Shown: piece after piece, positions 29,760 to 38,916 of the stretch
Position numbering within the stretch: the first letter of the stretch is position 1
How the letters are laid out: each line of letters begins with the position of its first letter
Source: a virus
Length of the DNA: 64,000 bases
Direction: 5' to 3' (one strand)
Virus record (IMG/VR): IMGVR_UViG_3300018080_000170
Location: 1 to 64,000 of that record
Program-made: the position numbers and the translations under genes
Notes under the pieces: generated by a model
The model's database searches: none
Told to the model about the DNA's origin: nothing
What the model saw: the letters and a program-made list of their open reading frames with translations, nothing else

Positions 29760-30134
29760 ATGTCGTTAGAAGTTAAAGTATTAAATGAGCTGAATACGAC
29801 ACAACCGCAAGAGGTTGATGAATTTGAGTTCTTTTCAGGAGAAGATAGAACAATTAAGCTTCAAATATTTGATGAGCCATCAAATAATGACTATTTGATT
29901 GCTCTATCTTCTACGGTTAATATTGTTTTGCGAAAAAAGGATAACACAGAACTTTCAAAGGCAGCTACTATTGACACGGTACATAGAAGTATTATCACCG
30001 CTAGTCTTACAGCCGCTGAGACGGCTTTATTGATTAGTGGGAATATTATTGTTACGATTGCCGACGGAGGCTCAACAAGGATAGCTAGAGGAATTAACAA
30101 GATAAAGCTTTTGTCGAAAGTTAAACCTTTTTAA
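29760..30134 (+). CDS. Small baseplate/fibre-type beta protein
   Basis: 124 residues resembling the N-terminal half of the preceding protein (EDRTIKLQIFD, STVNIVLRKKDNTELSKAA), as in upper-baseplate proteins that bind fibres. The stop overlaps the next start (TAATG). Confidence 0.5.
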   Translation: MSLEVKVLNELNTTQPQEVDEFEFFSGEDRTIKLQIFDEPSNNDYLIALSSTVNIVLRKKDNTELSKAATIDTVHRSIITASLTAAETALLISGNIIVTIADGGSTRIARGINKIKLLSKVKPF

Positions 30135-30352
30135 TGAGACGTAAGATCACAGATATTGAGGAGAGAAAAGCTAGAAAGAATCAAAAACTTTTTGCAGAGT
30201 TAGATAAGAAGATTCTTCAGGTAGAGATGGCTATATTTAAAAAAGAGTGCGAACTTAGTCATTTAAAACTTGAACATATGAGACTTCAAGGAGAGCTGCA
30301 AAAATTGGAAAGTAAGATTGTTAAACATTTGAGAGAACTAGATGTCAAATAG
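30134..30352 (+). CDS. Coiled-coil protein, 72 residues
   Basis: An unbroken charged helix with leucine heptads (LDKKILQVEMAIFKKECELS). It overlaps the connector gene by 11 bases. Function unknown; small oligomerising partner. Confidence 0.55.
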   Translation: MRRKITDIEERKARKNQKLFAELDKKILQVEMAIFKKECELSHLKLEHMRLQGELQKLESKIVKHLRELDVK

Positions 30353-31166
30353 ACACTTTACATCAAGAACTGAAGCATTAATTACGCCAGCCGTTTTAAA
30401 GAGAAGGTATCTTCATGGCGTTAATACCAAAGACGATAACGGGAAAGAGCTATCAAATCAGACTCTTTCTGAGTATATTAATAATGCAGTTGGTTGGCTA
30501 GAGGAAGAATTAGATATCCCTATTCGACCTCTCGTATTTTCAGAAGCCAATGGAAACCAGGAGCTCCACGATTATCGTCATACAGATACTTTCTGGAATT
30601 GGAATTTTATTAGGCTCGATGTTTATCCGGTTATCTCGGTTGAGTCTGTTAAGGTTATGTTCCCAACTGACGAAGAGCTGATCGAATATCCTTCTGGATG
30701 GTTTAGACTTGAACAAGATACAGGTATTCTTAGACTCGTTCCCGATAGTGGATCAGTCCCTGCCGTTCTTACTCATTCGGGGGTTTTGATTCCTCACCTA
30801 GCTCTTCAAAGGAGATTAATTCCGCAGATGTTACAAATTGAGTACACTGCAGGATTTGAGCTTGATAGAATTCCTGTTCTGTTAAACAATATTATTGGAC
30901 TGAAAGCTGCAATTGATGTTCTCAATATTGCTGGTGATTTAATCACGGGAGCAGGAATTGCATCACAGTCAATCGGATTGGATGGATTGAGTCAAAGTAT
31001 TGCTACTACGTCGTCAGCGACTAACGCCGGATACGGTGCTCGTATTATTCAGTATGAGAGTCAGTTGTTTGGTGGCGGCGGAGCCGGCTTTGGTGGAAGT
31101 AAGAAGCCAGGGCTGTTACAAAAAGCGAAAGAAAATTACAAAGGAATTAGGATAGACGTGATCTAA
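30342..31166 (+). CDS. Head-tail connector (adaptor) protein
   Basis: 274 residues, mostly helical, with LSEYINNAVGWLEEELDIPI and RLDVYPVISVESVKVMFPT, typical of gp6-like connector proteins that bind the portal and seal the head. Position just before neck and tail genes supports this. The C-terminus is Gly-rich (GGGGAGFGGSKKPG). The start lies inside the previous gene. Confidence 0.65.
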   Translation: MSNRHFTSRTEALITPAVLKRRYLHGVNTKDDNGKELSNQTLSEYINNAVGWLEEELDIPIRPLVFSEANGNQELHDYRHTDTFWNWNFIRLDVYPVISVESVKVMFPTDEELIEYPSGWFRLEQDTGILRLVPDSGSVPAVLTHSGVLIPHLALQRRLIPQMLQIEYTAGFELDRIPVLLNNIIGLKAAIDVLNIAGDLITGAGIASQSIGLDGLSQSIATTSSATNAGYGARIIQYESQLFGGGGAGFGGSKKPGLLQKAKENYKGIRIDVI

Positions 31167-32761
31167 TGCCATTTGTTCCACATGAAACATCAACTTCGGT
31201 TACTGATATAAGCTCACATACTTTATCTGAGATGTCAATCCCAGAGAAGTATAAGTTTTATGTGTGGCTGAAGACAAGAGGGATGAAGGTAAACGACTTT
31301 AAGGAAGTTTCGTTGCCTTCTGGAGTTTTAAGTTTAAGAAAAGATGATGACGGAGTATATAGCGGAAATTTTATTAAAAGTGAGGTAAGTGATACCGGTG
31401 AAATTCCGCTAAAGTTTGACAAAAAGACTCTTCCTGAGATTGTTAAAATGCTCGAGGTTAAAGAGTATATTGAGCCTGCATCGGTTGCTTCTCTTCCAGA
31501 GTTAGAAGAAAAGGCTGAGGAGGTCGAGCGACCTGTTGAACCTGAACAAGAAAGTATTTCGGTCCCGTCATCAAAGGGAGATATTAACATTACAATTAAT
31601 GTTCATAAAAGTAAGGGAGCGATTATGAATCGTAATAATGAAAAGGGTAGGAAGTCGTTAGTTAAGGATCTTTATGAAGAGCTGAAGAAATCCGGCCACA
31701 CTGTTAAAGAGATCAAAAGCGCTTCTAATATCAGTGAACTAATTAGCAAATTGCCTGAAGATAGACGGGAAACCTTTGAAAAGAGACTAAAGAACCAGAA
31801 AACCGTCAAGAAAAGCTTCTCGCACTATCAAAAAGAGTATAGTCTTCCCGAGAATCTTGATTCTGATGAGAAGATTAAGAAAGGCAAGAAGGCTTTTAGG
31901 CGCATGATTAAGGATTTCTGTAAGTCTGAAAAGAAAGAGCAGGCCAGTCGTCGTGCTTTTTCTATTTTGAAGAGCAAATATGGTCTTGAAGGAATGAAGC
32001 AGCTCAAGAAGTCTTTCAAAGATACAAATAATTCTTGGAAAGAAACTCTTGGAGATCTGTTTCCAGAAACTTTTGCTCTTTTGAAAGTTAAGACCAACCA
32101 GCTTGATGAGACGATGCCCGGGATCAATAAAAGTGGCGCTCCCGTTGATCCTAAGCATTTTTACAAAGCAAGCGAAAATGCCGGTCTTTATAGGATTCCG
32201 ATGTATGAGGTTGATCGTGAAGGAGCCGATAAGGCTTATCAAGAGGAAGTTAAAAAGGCTGACGATAAAGCTAAAACTGACTTTATTAATAGCACAAAGA
32301 ATATGAATGTTGAGCCAATTGAGAAATCTGATTTAAGTGCTAGCCCAAATACAAGTGATGAATTGAGTGTTGATGGAAGTGGCGAGAATGAGAAGCTGAA
32401 AGATAATAATCCTGGAACGCAGGATTCTTTTCCGTCTCAAACGCCAAAGATGGATCCTGATGGTAGTCATCACATGGATGATGCCAGAGGGGGTAATGAT
32501 GAAATACAGCAGTTTGCCGCACGCGTTAATGCTATGATGCAATCTTCCACTCAAACTAAACCAGATATTACTCCTGAGCGTTCAGAGAATGGTGAAGCTG
32601 GGAATGGCGGAACAGATGAGATTCAGCAAAAAACTGCTCCGAGTCCTTCTCCCGATGCCGAGACCTCAAGTGAACAAAGTAAAATTGAGCACGATGGAAG
32701 CGGCGGAATGGGCCGAGATGGTAAGGCTGGCGCAATGGATAAGCCAAAAGAAAGATCATAA
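31166..32761 (+). CDS. Large charged structural protein, 531 residues
   Basis: Residues 1-95 look folded. A Glu/Pro-rich linker ends at GDINITINVHKSKGA, and a Lys-rich helical region (150-330) contains repeated K-S motifs (VKKSFS, FCKSEK, LKKSFK, INKSG, IEKSD). Residues 380-531 are a Ser/Asp/Gly-rich disordered tail with two D-E-I-Q-Q motifs. A second ribosome binding site (AAGGGAG) and ATG at 31624 could yield a shorter product. The position among neck genes and motifs shared with head proteins suggest a virion or head-maturation role. Function unknown. Confidence 0.6.
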   Translation: MPFVPHETSTSVTDISSHTLSEMSIPEKYKFYVWLKTRGMKVNDFKEVSLPSGVLSLRKDDDGVYSGNFIKSEVSDTGEIPLKFDKKTLPEIVKMLEVKEYIEPASVASLPELEEKAEEVERPVEPEQESISVPSSKGDINITINVHKSKGAIMNRNNEKGRKSLVKDLYEELKKSGHTVKEIKSASNISELISKLPEDRRETFEKRLKNQKTVKKSFSHYQKEYSLPENLDSDEKIKKGKKAFRRMIKDFCKSEKKEQASRRAFSILKSKYGLEGMKQLKKSFKDTNNSWKETLGDLFPETFALLKVKTNQLDETMPGINKSGAPVDPKHFYKASENAGLYRIPMYEVDREGADKAYQEEVKKADDKAKTDFINSTKNMNVEPIEKSDLSASPNTSDELSVDGSGENEKLKDNNPGTQDSFPSQTPKMDPDGSHHMDDARGGNDEIQQFAARVNAMMQSSTQTKPDITPERSENGEAGNGGTDEIQQKTAPSPSPDAETSSEQSKIEHDGSGGMGRDGKAGAMDKPKERS

Positions 32762-32764
32762 TAA

Positions 32765-33538
32765 GTGGCTGTAATAAATAAAAAAATACCAAAAACAAAA
32801 TCTTTTGATCCGACATTTAATACGATTTCGCTAAATCCTGCTAAAGCGAATCAAATGATTGAGGATCAAGGGGCTCGAGTTAGAGTATATCGTACGGTAT
32901 TGTGTCCGAATAGAAAGAGTATTGATTCTGCAGAACATGAGATTGATTGTCAGATCTGTCAAACAAAAGATGGCTTTATTGACCTTGAACCAGTTGAAAC
33001 ATGGGCATACATTGGTAATCAGGACCTAACAAAACAGTTTAATGAAGAAGGAGTATGGGACGAGCAGGGCGTCGTGATGACATTTCCAACAGGAATTGAA
33101 GTTTTTTACTGGGCTAAGATTGAAATGTTGGATTTCACAACGCCAATGATTGAACTAGTTCAACGTCAAGATGGAGATATTGACAATTTAAAATATCCTG
33201 CACATTCGGTTAATGTGCTAATTGATATTGATGGAATTAGATATCATCAGGATACTGACTTTCAAGTTGGAGTAAATGGAAATATTCAATGGCTTGGAGC
33301 AAGAAGACCGGACAAAGGTAAGATTTATACGTTGCATTATAATTATCCGGTAACGTTTAGGGCTGTTAATGCTGTTCATATTAATCGATTTTCGCAGCTT
33401 GGAGCCAAACAGCCACATAAAGAGCCAATTGAGTTGCCACAACAGTGGAATTGTAAAAGAGATTTTTTGATTGAAAGAAAAGATTTAGATGAAAATCTAT
33501 TGACACCTAACAAGATAATTAATGAGCAGAATCCATAA
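32765..33538 (+). CDS. Neck/head-completion-type structural protein
   Basis: 257 residues; EDQGARVRVYRTVLCPNR then DCQICQTKDGF gives a Cys cluster that may bind metal. The rest is beta-rich. Similar sequences occur between connector and sheath genes of large myophages. GTG start at 32765. The call rests on gene order. Confidence 0.55.
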   Translation: MAVINKKIPKTKSFDPTFNTISLNPAKANQMIEDQGARVRVYRTVLCPNRKSIDSAEHEIDCQICQTKDGFIDLEPVETWAYIGNQDLTKQFNEEGVWDEQGVVMTFPTGIEVFYWAKIEMLDFTTPMIELVQRQDGDIDNLKYPAHSVNVLIDIDGIRYHQDTDFQVGVNGNIQWLGARRPDKGKIYTLHYNYPVTFRAVNAVHINRFSQLGAKQPHKEPIELPQQWNCKRDFLIERKDLDENLLTPNKIINEQNP

Positions 33539-34251
33539 TGGGAAAGAATATAAGCGTTGATTCAAAAGCAAAAGCGTTAGGAATAGATTTACGAACTGCG
33601 TCACAGAGAGCGATAAAACAACTTCAAAGTGCTTTAAAGCAAACAGCAACTGCGACGTATAATGAATTAGTAAGGAGAGCGCAAGATAAGCTGAAAACAA
33701 CTCGAGATGATTACATAAATGCTTTGCATTGGGAGCAGATAGGTCCCGATTCGTACATTATTTATTTGGACGATACAATGGGACACGTAGAAGATGGCTT
33801 TCCGACATTTGATATGAAGCCAGGTTTATTGAAGGGACCAAATGCTAAAACAACAAAGAAAGGAACACGCTACAATACGGTTCCTCAAACATATAAGCCA
33901 AAGTCAAAGCAAGCAATTATGGCTCCCGGGCTGAGAGAGCAATTGCAAGAAGTAATTTCAGCTAATAAGTTGCAAAAAGTTTTTAAAGATAAGACGACAG
34001 GAAGGCCGCTAGAAGGAATTGTTGCAACAGTTAAAGAGACGGGAATTGATAGATTAAAGGGATTGGTTAAAGTACAAAAGAGATACAAGGAGAGGACACA
34101 GAGTTTTTATATGACATTTAGAAGAGTGAGCGACAATAGCGATCCGGGTAAATGGATTCATCCAGGGTATAGTGGAGCTCATTTATTTCCTGAAGTTGAG
34201 AATTATTTAGAAAGACAAATAGAACAAATACTAAAGGCAATATTTGAATAA
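33538..34251 (+). CDS. Neck/tail-completion protein (gp10-like)
   Basis: 237 residues, basic. MTFRRVSDNSDPGKWIHPGY near residue 195 is a motif found in phage proteins of the HK97 gp10-like neck family. The N-terminal half is a helix followed by DDTMGHVEDGFPTFDMKPGL. It probably joins head and tail. One-base overlaps with both neighbours. Confidence 0.65.
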   Translation: MGKNISVDSKAKALGIDLRTASQRAIKQLQSALKQTATATYNELVRRAQDKLKTTRDDYINALHWEQIGPDSYIIYLDDTMGHVEDGFPTFDMKPGLLKGPNAKTTKKGTRYNTVPQTYKPKSKQAIMAPGLREQLQEVISANKLQKVFKDKTTGRPLEGIVATVKETGIDRLKGLVKVQKRYKERTQSFYMTFRRVSDNSDPGKWIHPGYSGAHLFPEVENYLERQIEQILKAIFE

Positions 34252-35216
34252 TGGGCTTCATTTTCACAGATTTAGTTGTTGAATCAATCATCCGCGATGG
34301 GCTTGTTGATATGAAAAATAAACTTGCCACTAGCGATGATCAAGTGCCGGATGTATTTTCAGAGCTTTTAGCTTCTCACCTGTCAGTAAAATACGGACAG
34401 GGCGAAATTGATTCAATTACGACAATGGTAACGGCTCAAGATACTATTCATGTTGTTCATTCATTTGCTCAAGTTGATACTAAAGTGCCTTGTATTTCAA
34501 TTCATTTAATGGATGCTTCAGAGGATGAAGCTCACGCTGTATTAGGAGACTTTGGAGAGAATCACGATTATTCAGCTGCACCTACAGAGTTTGTAAGTTC
34601 TTTTGATTGTGATAGTTATGACTCGGTAACAGGAATTGTTGATGCATCAACTGCTGATCCTAATCTTGCACCAATACGAAGAGGGCATATGTTTAAAGAT
34701 GGTTCCGGAAATCAATATCAAATTCAAGGAGCCATTACTAACGAAAGTGGAAATAAAAAGTTTGGACTTGAAAAAGGATTAACTCTTAATTTAACAGGAT
34801 GTACAATTATTTCTCAGACCAATTTTCAGAGAAGAGAAGAGCAAACGATACCTGATAGAGAAAATGTTATGATTGGTATTCATACTGAGAATGCTCTTCA
34901 AACCAAGTGGCTGTACAATATTGTTAAATATATTCTATTATCTAGAAAGGATGACCTATATACGCGAGGATTGAGAATTACAGCTCTGGATGCTTCTGAT
35001 TTTGGTTTTGATGTTAGTAAAATACCATCAAATATTTATACTAGATTTATAACGCTTAAGGCGCTAGTTTATCATAAATATGAAACGGGATTGGTTACTC
35101 TTGTTGATACCGTTGATTCCGTTGTTAGAACACAGCGTAGATCCGATCAACTGCCAAGAGAAAATGAAAACCAAATGACCGTAAGAACATTAGAAGATCC
35201 AGATTTAGAAAGCTAA
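34251..35216 (+). CDS. Tail-terminator/neck-type protein
   Basis: 321 residues, directly before the sheath gene, where tail terminators usually lie. Beta-rich, with GIHTENALQTKWLYNIVKYI in the second half. No motif proves the role; assignment is from order and size. Confidence 0.5.
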   Translation: MGFIFTDLVVESIIRDGLVDMKNKLATSDDQVPDVFSELLASHLSVKYGQGEIDSITTMVTAQDTIHVVHSFAQVDTKVPCISIHLMDASEDEAHAVLGDFGENHDYSAAPTEFVSSFDCDSYDSVTGIVDASTADPNLAPIRRGHMFKDGSGNQYQIQGAITNESGNKKFGLEKGLTLNLTGCTIISQTNFQRREEQTIPDRENVMIGIHTENALQTKWLYNIVKYILLSRKDDLYTRGLRITALDASDFGFDVSKIPSNIYTRFITLKALVYHKYETGLVTLVDTVDSVVRTQRRSDQLPRENENQMTVRTLEDPDLES

Positions 35217-35264
35217 GGATTAAATATGAAGAAGAAAAAAAGGAAAAATAAAAAGGAGAAGGTG

Positions 35265-35456
35265 ATGAAAGATGAGCCAAAGCGCGATAAAGCCGCGGAG
35301 GTAATAAGTTTTGACAAGGCTTTTAGAATTTTTAAACTAAAAAATCCTCATGTTCGTTTGTGGGATAAAGAGTCGGTAAAAGTGTTTGTCGCGAAAAGAA
35401 TGCCATCTTTGAAAGCCTCGCTAGAGGATTTTATTAAGATATTGAACAAGTATTAA
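35265..35456 (+). CDS. Small basic protein, 63 residues
   Basis: ATG 35265 has AAAAGGAGAAGGTG ahead. An in-frame ATG at 35226, with AAGGAT, would add a 13-residue poly-basic leader and cannot be excluded. Contains AFRIFKLKNPHVRLWDKESV. Unknown; lies just before the sheath. Confidence 0.55.
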   Translation: MKDEPKRDKAAEVISFDKAFRIFKLKNPHVRLWDKESVKVFVAKRMPSLKASLEDFIKILNKY

Positions 35457-35478
35457 GGCGATAAAAAGGAGATTAACC

Positions 35479-37653
35479 ATGGCCATAATTAGGAATTTTA
35501 ATGGAGCCTCGCTTAGAAAGCCGGGTGCGTATAGCGCGCTTAAGGTTACACTTGACGGCGGTTTACCTTCTGTTGCTGTTGGCATCGTCGGAATCGTTGG
35601 AGAGTCTTCAAGAGGTGCTCCTGGTTCGTCTGACGGCGTAACAGAGTGGGATAGCACTCAGCTACCAGATTTGATTGAATATTACGGAAGCGGTCCTATT
35701 GTTGACGCTGCGATGGTGCTCGTTAATCCATCAAATGATGGAAGAGTTGCCAACGGAGCTAATAGGATTAAAGTGTATAAAGCCAACGCTTCTCTTCAAG
35801 CATCGCTAACACTAGCGGATAGCTTTGGAGATTTGAAAGCTGCCGCGTATGGAGCGGAAGGAAATTTGATTAGCGCTACAATTGAACAAGACTTGTCGGT
35901 TGTTGAGGCTACAACTCAGTCTAGTTCGGATATTGTTTTCACCGGGGACGAAACCGGTGCTCAGATCATTGTAAGAGAAAACGGTGAAGCTGCAAATACT
36001 TATACTGTGAGCGGAAATATGGCAGATATGGCAGCTTTGCTTGTTGACTTCAATAATGATGCAAATTGGACTTCGCCTCCAACCCTAACTGCGACTAACG
36101 ATAGTAACAAACTTATTATTACGCAGGATGCTGATGCTAATGAGCATAAGATTGGTGGCGGGAGAAGTTTTGAGATTATCAGTGCAGATCCGCTGTTTAA
36201 TCTTGCAACCGGTCTTTTAACTCCCTCTCAAGAGCCGAATCGATCAATTCTTATTGAGAGACAGTCAGACGGAACTCAAGAAGATACAGATGATTCGACC
36301 GGGCCTCTTGGCGGAGATATTTATATGGAAATTGGCTGCGATGCTACTACTTGCACTTTGACGATTAGTTCCACGCAGCTTACAACGGTTGCAGTGGGCG
36401 GTCCGTCGTCGCTGTCAATCGATTTAGCAGATTATTCTACGTTGAATGATCTAGCTTCTTTTATTGATTCTCAAGCTAGTTATAGCTGTTCAATTCCTTC
36501 GGGAATTAATGGCGGTCTTTCGCCATCGGTTCTTGATAGAGTGAGCGCAGTTGGTATTGCATCAGGTGCGGCAAAGCCTGGAAGAGTTAAGGCAGATTCG
36601 TATTCTGTTGAGCAGTTTATTGTTCAGAGCTCACAGCTTACAGAACTTGAGCCTTCAAGCTCTAAAGGTCTTCCAGATGTGCTTAGTAAGACATTTTTGT
36701 CGGGCGGGGCACTGGGAGCGTCGGCAAGCTCTGATTTCTCTGCTGGATTTACTGCTATGGAGTCAGAGAGAATTAATATGCTGATTCCTTTGATCTCACA
36801 AGATGCTTCTGATGATATTGTTGAAGACGCGTCAATTACCGATGCGGGTTCTTCATATGATATTGAATCGGTTCAAGTGGCTGCTCTTAATCATGCTAAA
36901 AAGATGGGCAATACACAAAATCGGAGCGAGAGACAGGTGTATGTTGGATATCGCGGAACGTTTGAAGAGTGTAAAGCTCAATCACTTTCATTGAATAGTG
37001 AGCTAGTTTCTCTTGCGTTGCAAGATGTTCAGGTTGTTGATAATAGTGGTGAGCTGATTTTTAAACAGCCGCATATTCTTGCATGTCTAGTGGCCGGAAT
37101 GCAAGCTGGTGCGGAAATTGGCGAACCAGCTACTTTCAAATATATTAATGCTTTTGGCATTCAACATCTTAAGAAGCAGGGAGTTACGCCGAGCTCTCTT
37201 GAGCTGTTTGATCCTGCCAAGCAATTTAACCAAGCTATTGACAATGGGCTTTTGATTGTTGAAAAGCCGTCTTCGGGCGGAATTAGGGTTGTGGTTCACA
37301 ATTCCACATACTCCAAGGATGATAACTTTGTCTACAACAGACCGTCAGTGCTTGGAGCCGCTTTTTATGTGGCTTTTGATCTCAGGGATTATCTTGAGAA
37401 TATCTTCATTGGAACAAAAGCTCGAACAGGCAGCGCAGAGAGTATTGCTAACGCAGTAAAATCTAGAATGACTGGTTATTTGAGGGAGGATATTATTGTC
37501 GGAGACGATACTAATGATGGATTGGGGTATAAGGCCCTGACAGTCACTCTTATTGGAAATACAGCCTATGTAGACGTAACTATTACGCCTGTGCAAGGTA
37601 TTGATTTCATTCTTGCAACAATTAGGCTTGATAACATTAGACAGTCAGCATAA
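35479..37653 (+). CDS. Contractile tail sheath protein
   Basis: 724 residues. The N-terminus FNGASLRKPGAYSALKV and C-terminus (GYLREDIIVGDD, YVDVTITPVQGIDFILATIR) fit phage sheath proteins; sheath subunits surround the tube and contract at infection. The protein is longer than many sheaths (400-660), apparently from inserted domains around residues 150-400, which include two DETGAQIIVRENGEA-like beta modules and a Cys pair. Strong AAAAGGAGATTAACC binding site. Followed by the tube gene. Confidence 0.85.
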   Translation: MAIIRNFNGASLRKPGAYSALKVTLDGGLPSVAVGIVGIVGESSRGAPGSSDGVTEWDSTQLPDLIEYYGSGPIVDAAMVLVNPSNDGRVANGANRIKVYKANASLQASLTLADSFGDLKAAAYGAEGNLISATIEQDLSVVEATTQSSSDIVFTGDETGAQIIVRENGEAANTYTVSGNMADMAALLVDFNNDANWTSPPTLTATNDSNKLIITQDADANEHKIGGGRSFEIISADPLFNLATGLLTPSQEPNRSILIERQSDGTQEDTDDSTGPLGGDIYMEIGCDATTCTLTISSTQLTTVAVGGPSSLSIDLADYSTLNDLASFIDSQASYSCSIPSGINGGLSPSVLDRVSAVGIASGAAKPGRVKADSYSVEQFIVQSSQLTELEPSSSKGLPDVLSKTFLSGGALGASASSDFSAGFTAMESERINMLIPLISQDASDDIVEDASITDAGSSYDIESVQVAALNHAKKMGNTQNRSERQVYVGYRGTFEECKAQSLSLNSELVSLALQDVQVVDNSGELIFKQPHILACLVAGMQAGAEIGEPATFKYINAFGIQHLKKQGVTPSSLELFDPAKQFNQAIDNGLLIVEKPSSGGIRVVVHNSTYSKDDNFVYNRPSVLGAAFYVAFDLRDYLENIFIGTKARTGSAESIANAVKSRMTGYLREDIIVGDDTNDGLGYKALTVTLIGNTAYVDVTITPVQGIDFILATIRLDNIRQSA

Positions 37654-37668
37654 TAAAAGGAGAGTATA

Positions 37669-38082
37669 ATGTCAATTGTTACAACTGGTGCAAGAGCTAT
37701 TTTCAAAATCAACGGTGAGAAAGTAGTTTATGCCTCTAATTGCAACTATAACATCAATCATACTCTTCAGCCAATTGATGTGCTAGATAGAATCGAACCC
37801 ATTGAGCAGGCTGAGACTGGGTATACGGTTGATTTTAGTTGTACAACGTTTCGAGTTGCGAACTCTTCGGCTGTTAATTTAGGAATTCAACCTAAGTTGG
37901 CTGAGATTTTGCAACAGCCCGAACTTACGGCTGAAATTATTGATAGTCAAACCGAAACAACGCTTCTTCTTGTTGAGCGAGTGAAAATGACTACTCGCTC
38001 CGGCACGGTTGATGCCCGAGGCGTTTTTACTGAGACTTGGAATTTTATTGGCATTAAAGCTTCTGATGAAGCTGGTCAATAA
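37669..38082 (+). CDS. Tail tube protein
   Basis: 137 residues, the usual size for a tube subunit, directly after the sheath. Beta-rich with GARAIFKINGEKVVYASNCN and a short acidic end. It forms the inner tube for DNA passage. Confidence 0.8.
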   Translation: MSIVTTGARAIFKINGEKVVYASNCNYNINHTLQPIDVLDRIEPIEQAETGYTVDFSCTTFRVANSSAVNLGIQPKLAEILQQPELTAEIIDSQTETTLLLVERVKMTTRSGTVDARGVFTETWNFIGIKASDEAGQ

Positions 38083-38108
38083 GCACGTTATGTGCGGATG
38101 GATTCGTG

Positions 38109-38135
38109 GATGTAGAAAGGGTGGAAGTCTACATC
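38109..38135 (+). other. Stem-loop between tube and chaperone genes
   Basis: GATGTAG (38109-38115) pairs with CTACATC (38129-38135) around a 13-base loop. A smaller GCAC/GTGC hairpin precedes it near 38083-38095. There is no U-run, so it may be an mRNA stabiliser or attenuator that sets the high tube to low chaperone ratio. Confidence 0.5.
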
Positions 38136-38162
38136 AAAAACTAAAATAAAAAGGATAATATA

Positions 38163-38567
38163 ATGGCTAATAAAAGCGATAAGACTATCTCTTCGCTTCC
38201 TTCAATGGAACATACCTTCCATATATCTGTTGTTGGAGAAGATACTAAGCAGATGTATAAAGGGGATTTTACCTACCGTAAGCCTACATTGGGAGATAGA
38301 GCCAAGTCTCAAGTTATGCGCACTCGTTTAGATGGCGACTTGGAAAATCTCGATCCCAATATCCAAGCATTTCATTCAATGGTATCAATTTTAAGACACA
38401 CTTTGGTCAAAAGCCCATCGTGGTGGATTGAATCAGATTATGGTTACGAGCTTCATGACCTTAACGTTGTTTCAGAAGTGTATAAAGAAACATTAAGGTT
38501 TGAGAAAGAATGGGCGGATAAGGTTTATGGAAAAGACGAGGAAGACAAAAAAGATAAGTCTGCGTAA
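38163..38567 (+). CDS. Tail assembly chaperone, first frame
   Basis: 134 residues between tube and tape-measure genes, the standard place for the gpG-like chaperone. It is helical with an acidic Lys/Glu tail. Near its end, gac aaa aaa gat (A6 at 38547-38552) precedes the TAA at 38565 and lies in the overlap with the second frame, which suits programmed frameshifting. Confidence 0.75.
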   Translation: MANKSDKTISSLPSMEHTFHISVVGEDTKQMYKGDFTYRKPTLGDRAKSQVMRTRLDGDLENLDPNIQAFHSMVSILRHTLVKSPSWWIESDYGYELHDLNVVSEVYKETLRFEKEWADKVYGKDEEDKKDKSA

Positions 38568-38916
38568 TATTCAACGCATTGCATACAATCAGCTCCGCAA
38601 AGATCCTACAACTCTTGAGGAATTAGAGCAGTTTTTGAAAGATTGGTGGAGCGATAAGTATAATTTGCCCGACAATCACCCTCTTCTTTTGGAAAAAACT
38701 CTCGAAGAGCTAATGATTATGTACTACAAAGATGTCTATAAAGATAAGGATAGTCAAGCATTAAAACAATTTGAAGAAGAAGAGGGAATCAAAAAGAGCG
38801 ACGAGGATTGGTTTAAAAAGCAAATGGGGAACAAAGATTATAACGAAAGTAAAACATTGAATTCATCAAAAGACGAAAATGAATTTGAAGAAAAGTTTGA
38901 TACCCTTGGAGAGTAA
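38527..38916 (+). CDS. Tail assembly chaperone, second frame (probable frameshift extension)
   Basis: The frame is +1 (equal to -2) relative to the first chaperone and overlaps it. From the A6 run it reads KKISLRNIQRIAYNQLRKDP, a helical acidic domain typical of gpT-like extensions, so a fused product spanning 38163-38916 is expected. A weak independent start at ATG 38527 exists. Shift direction cannot be told: -2, as in phage Mu, or +1. The stop overlaps the tape-measure start (TAATG). Confidence 0.7.
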   Translation: MEKTRKTKKISLRNIQRIAYNQLRKDPTTLEELEQFLKDWWSDKYNLPDNHPLLLEKTLEELMIMYYKDVYKDKDSQALKQFEEEEGIKKSDEDWFKKQMGNKDYNESKTLNSSKDENEFEEKFDTLGE

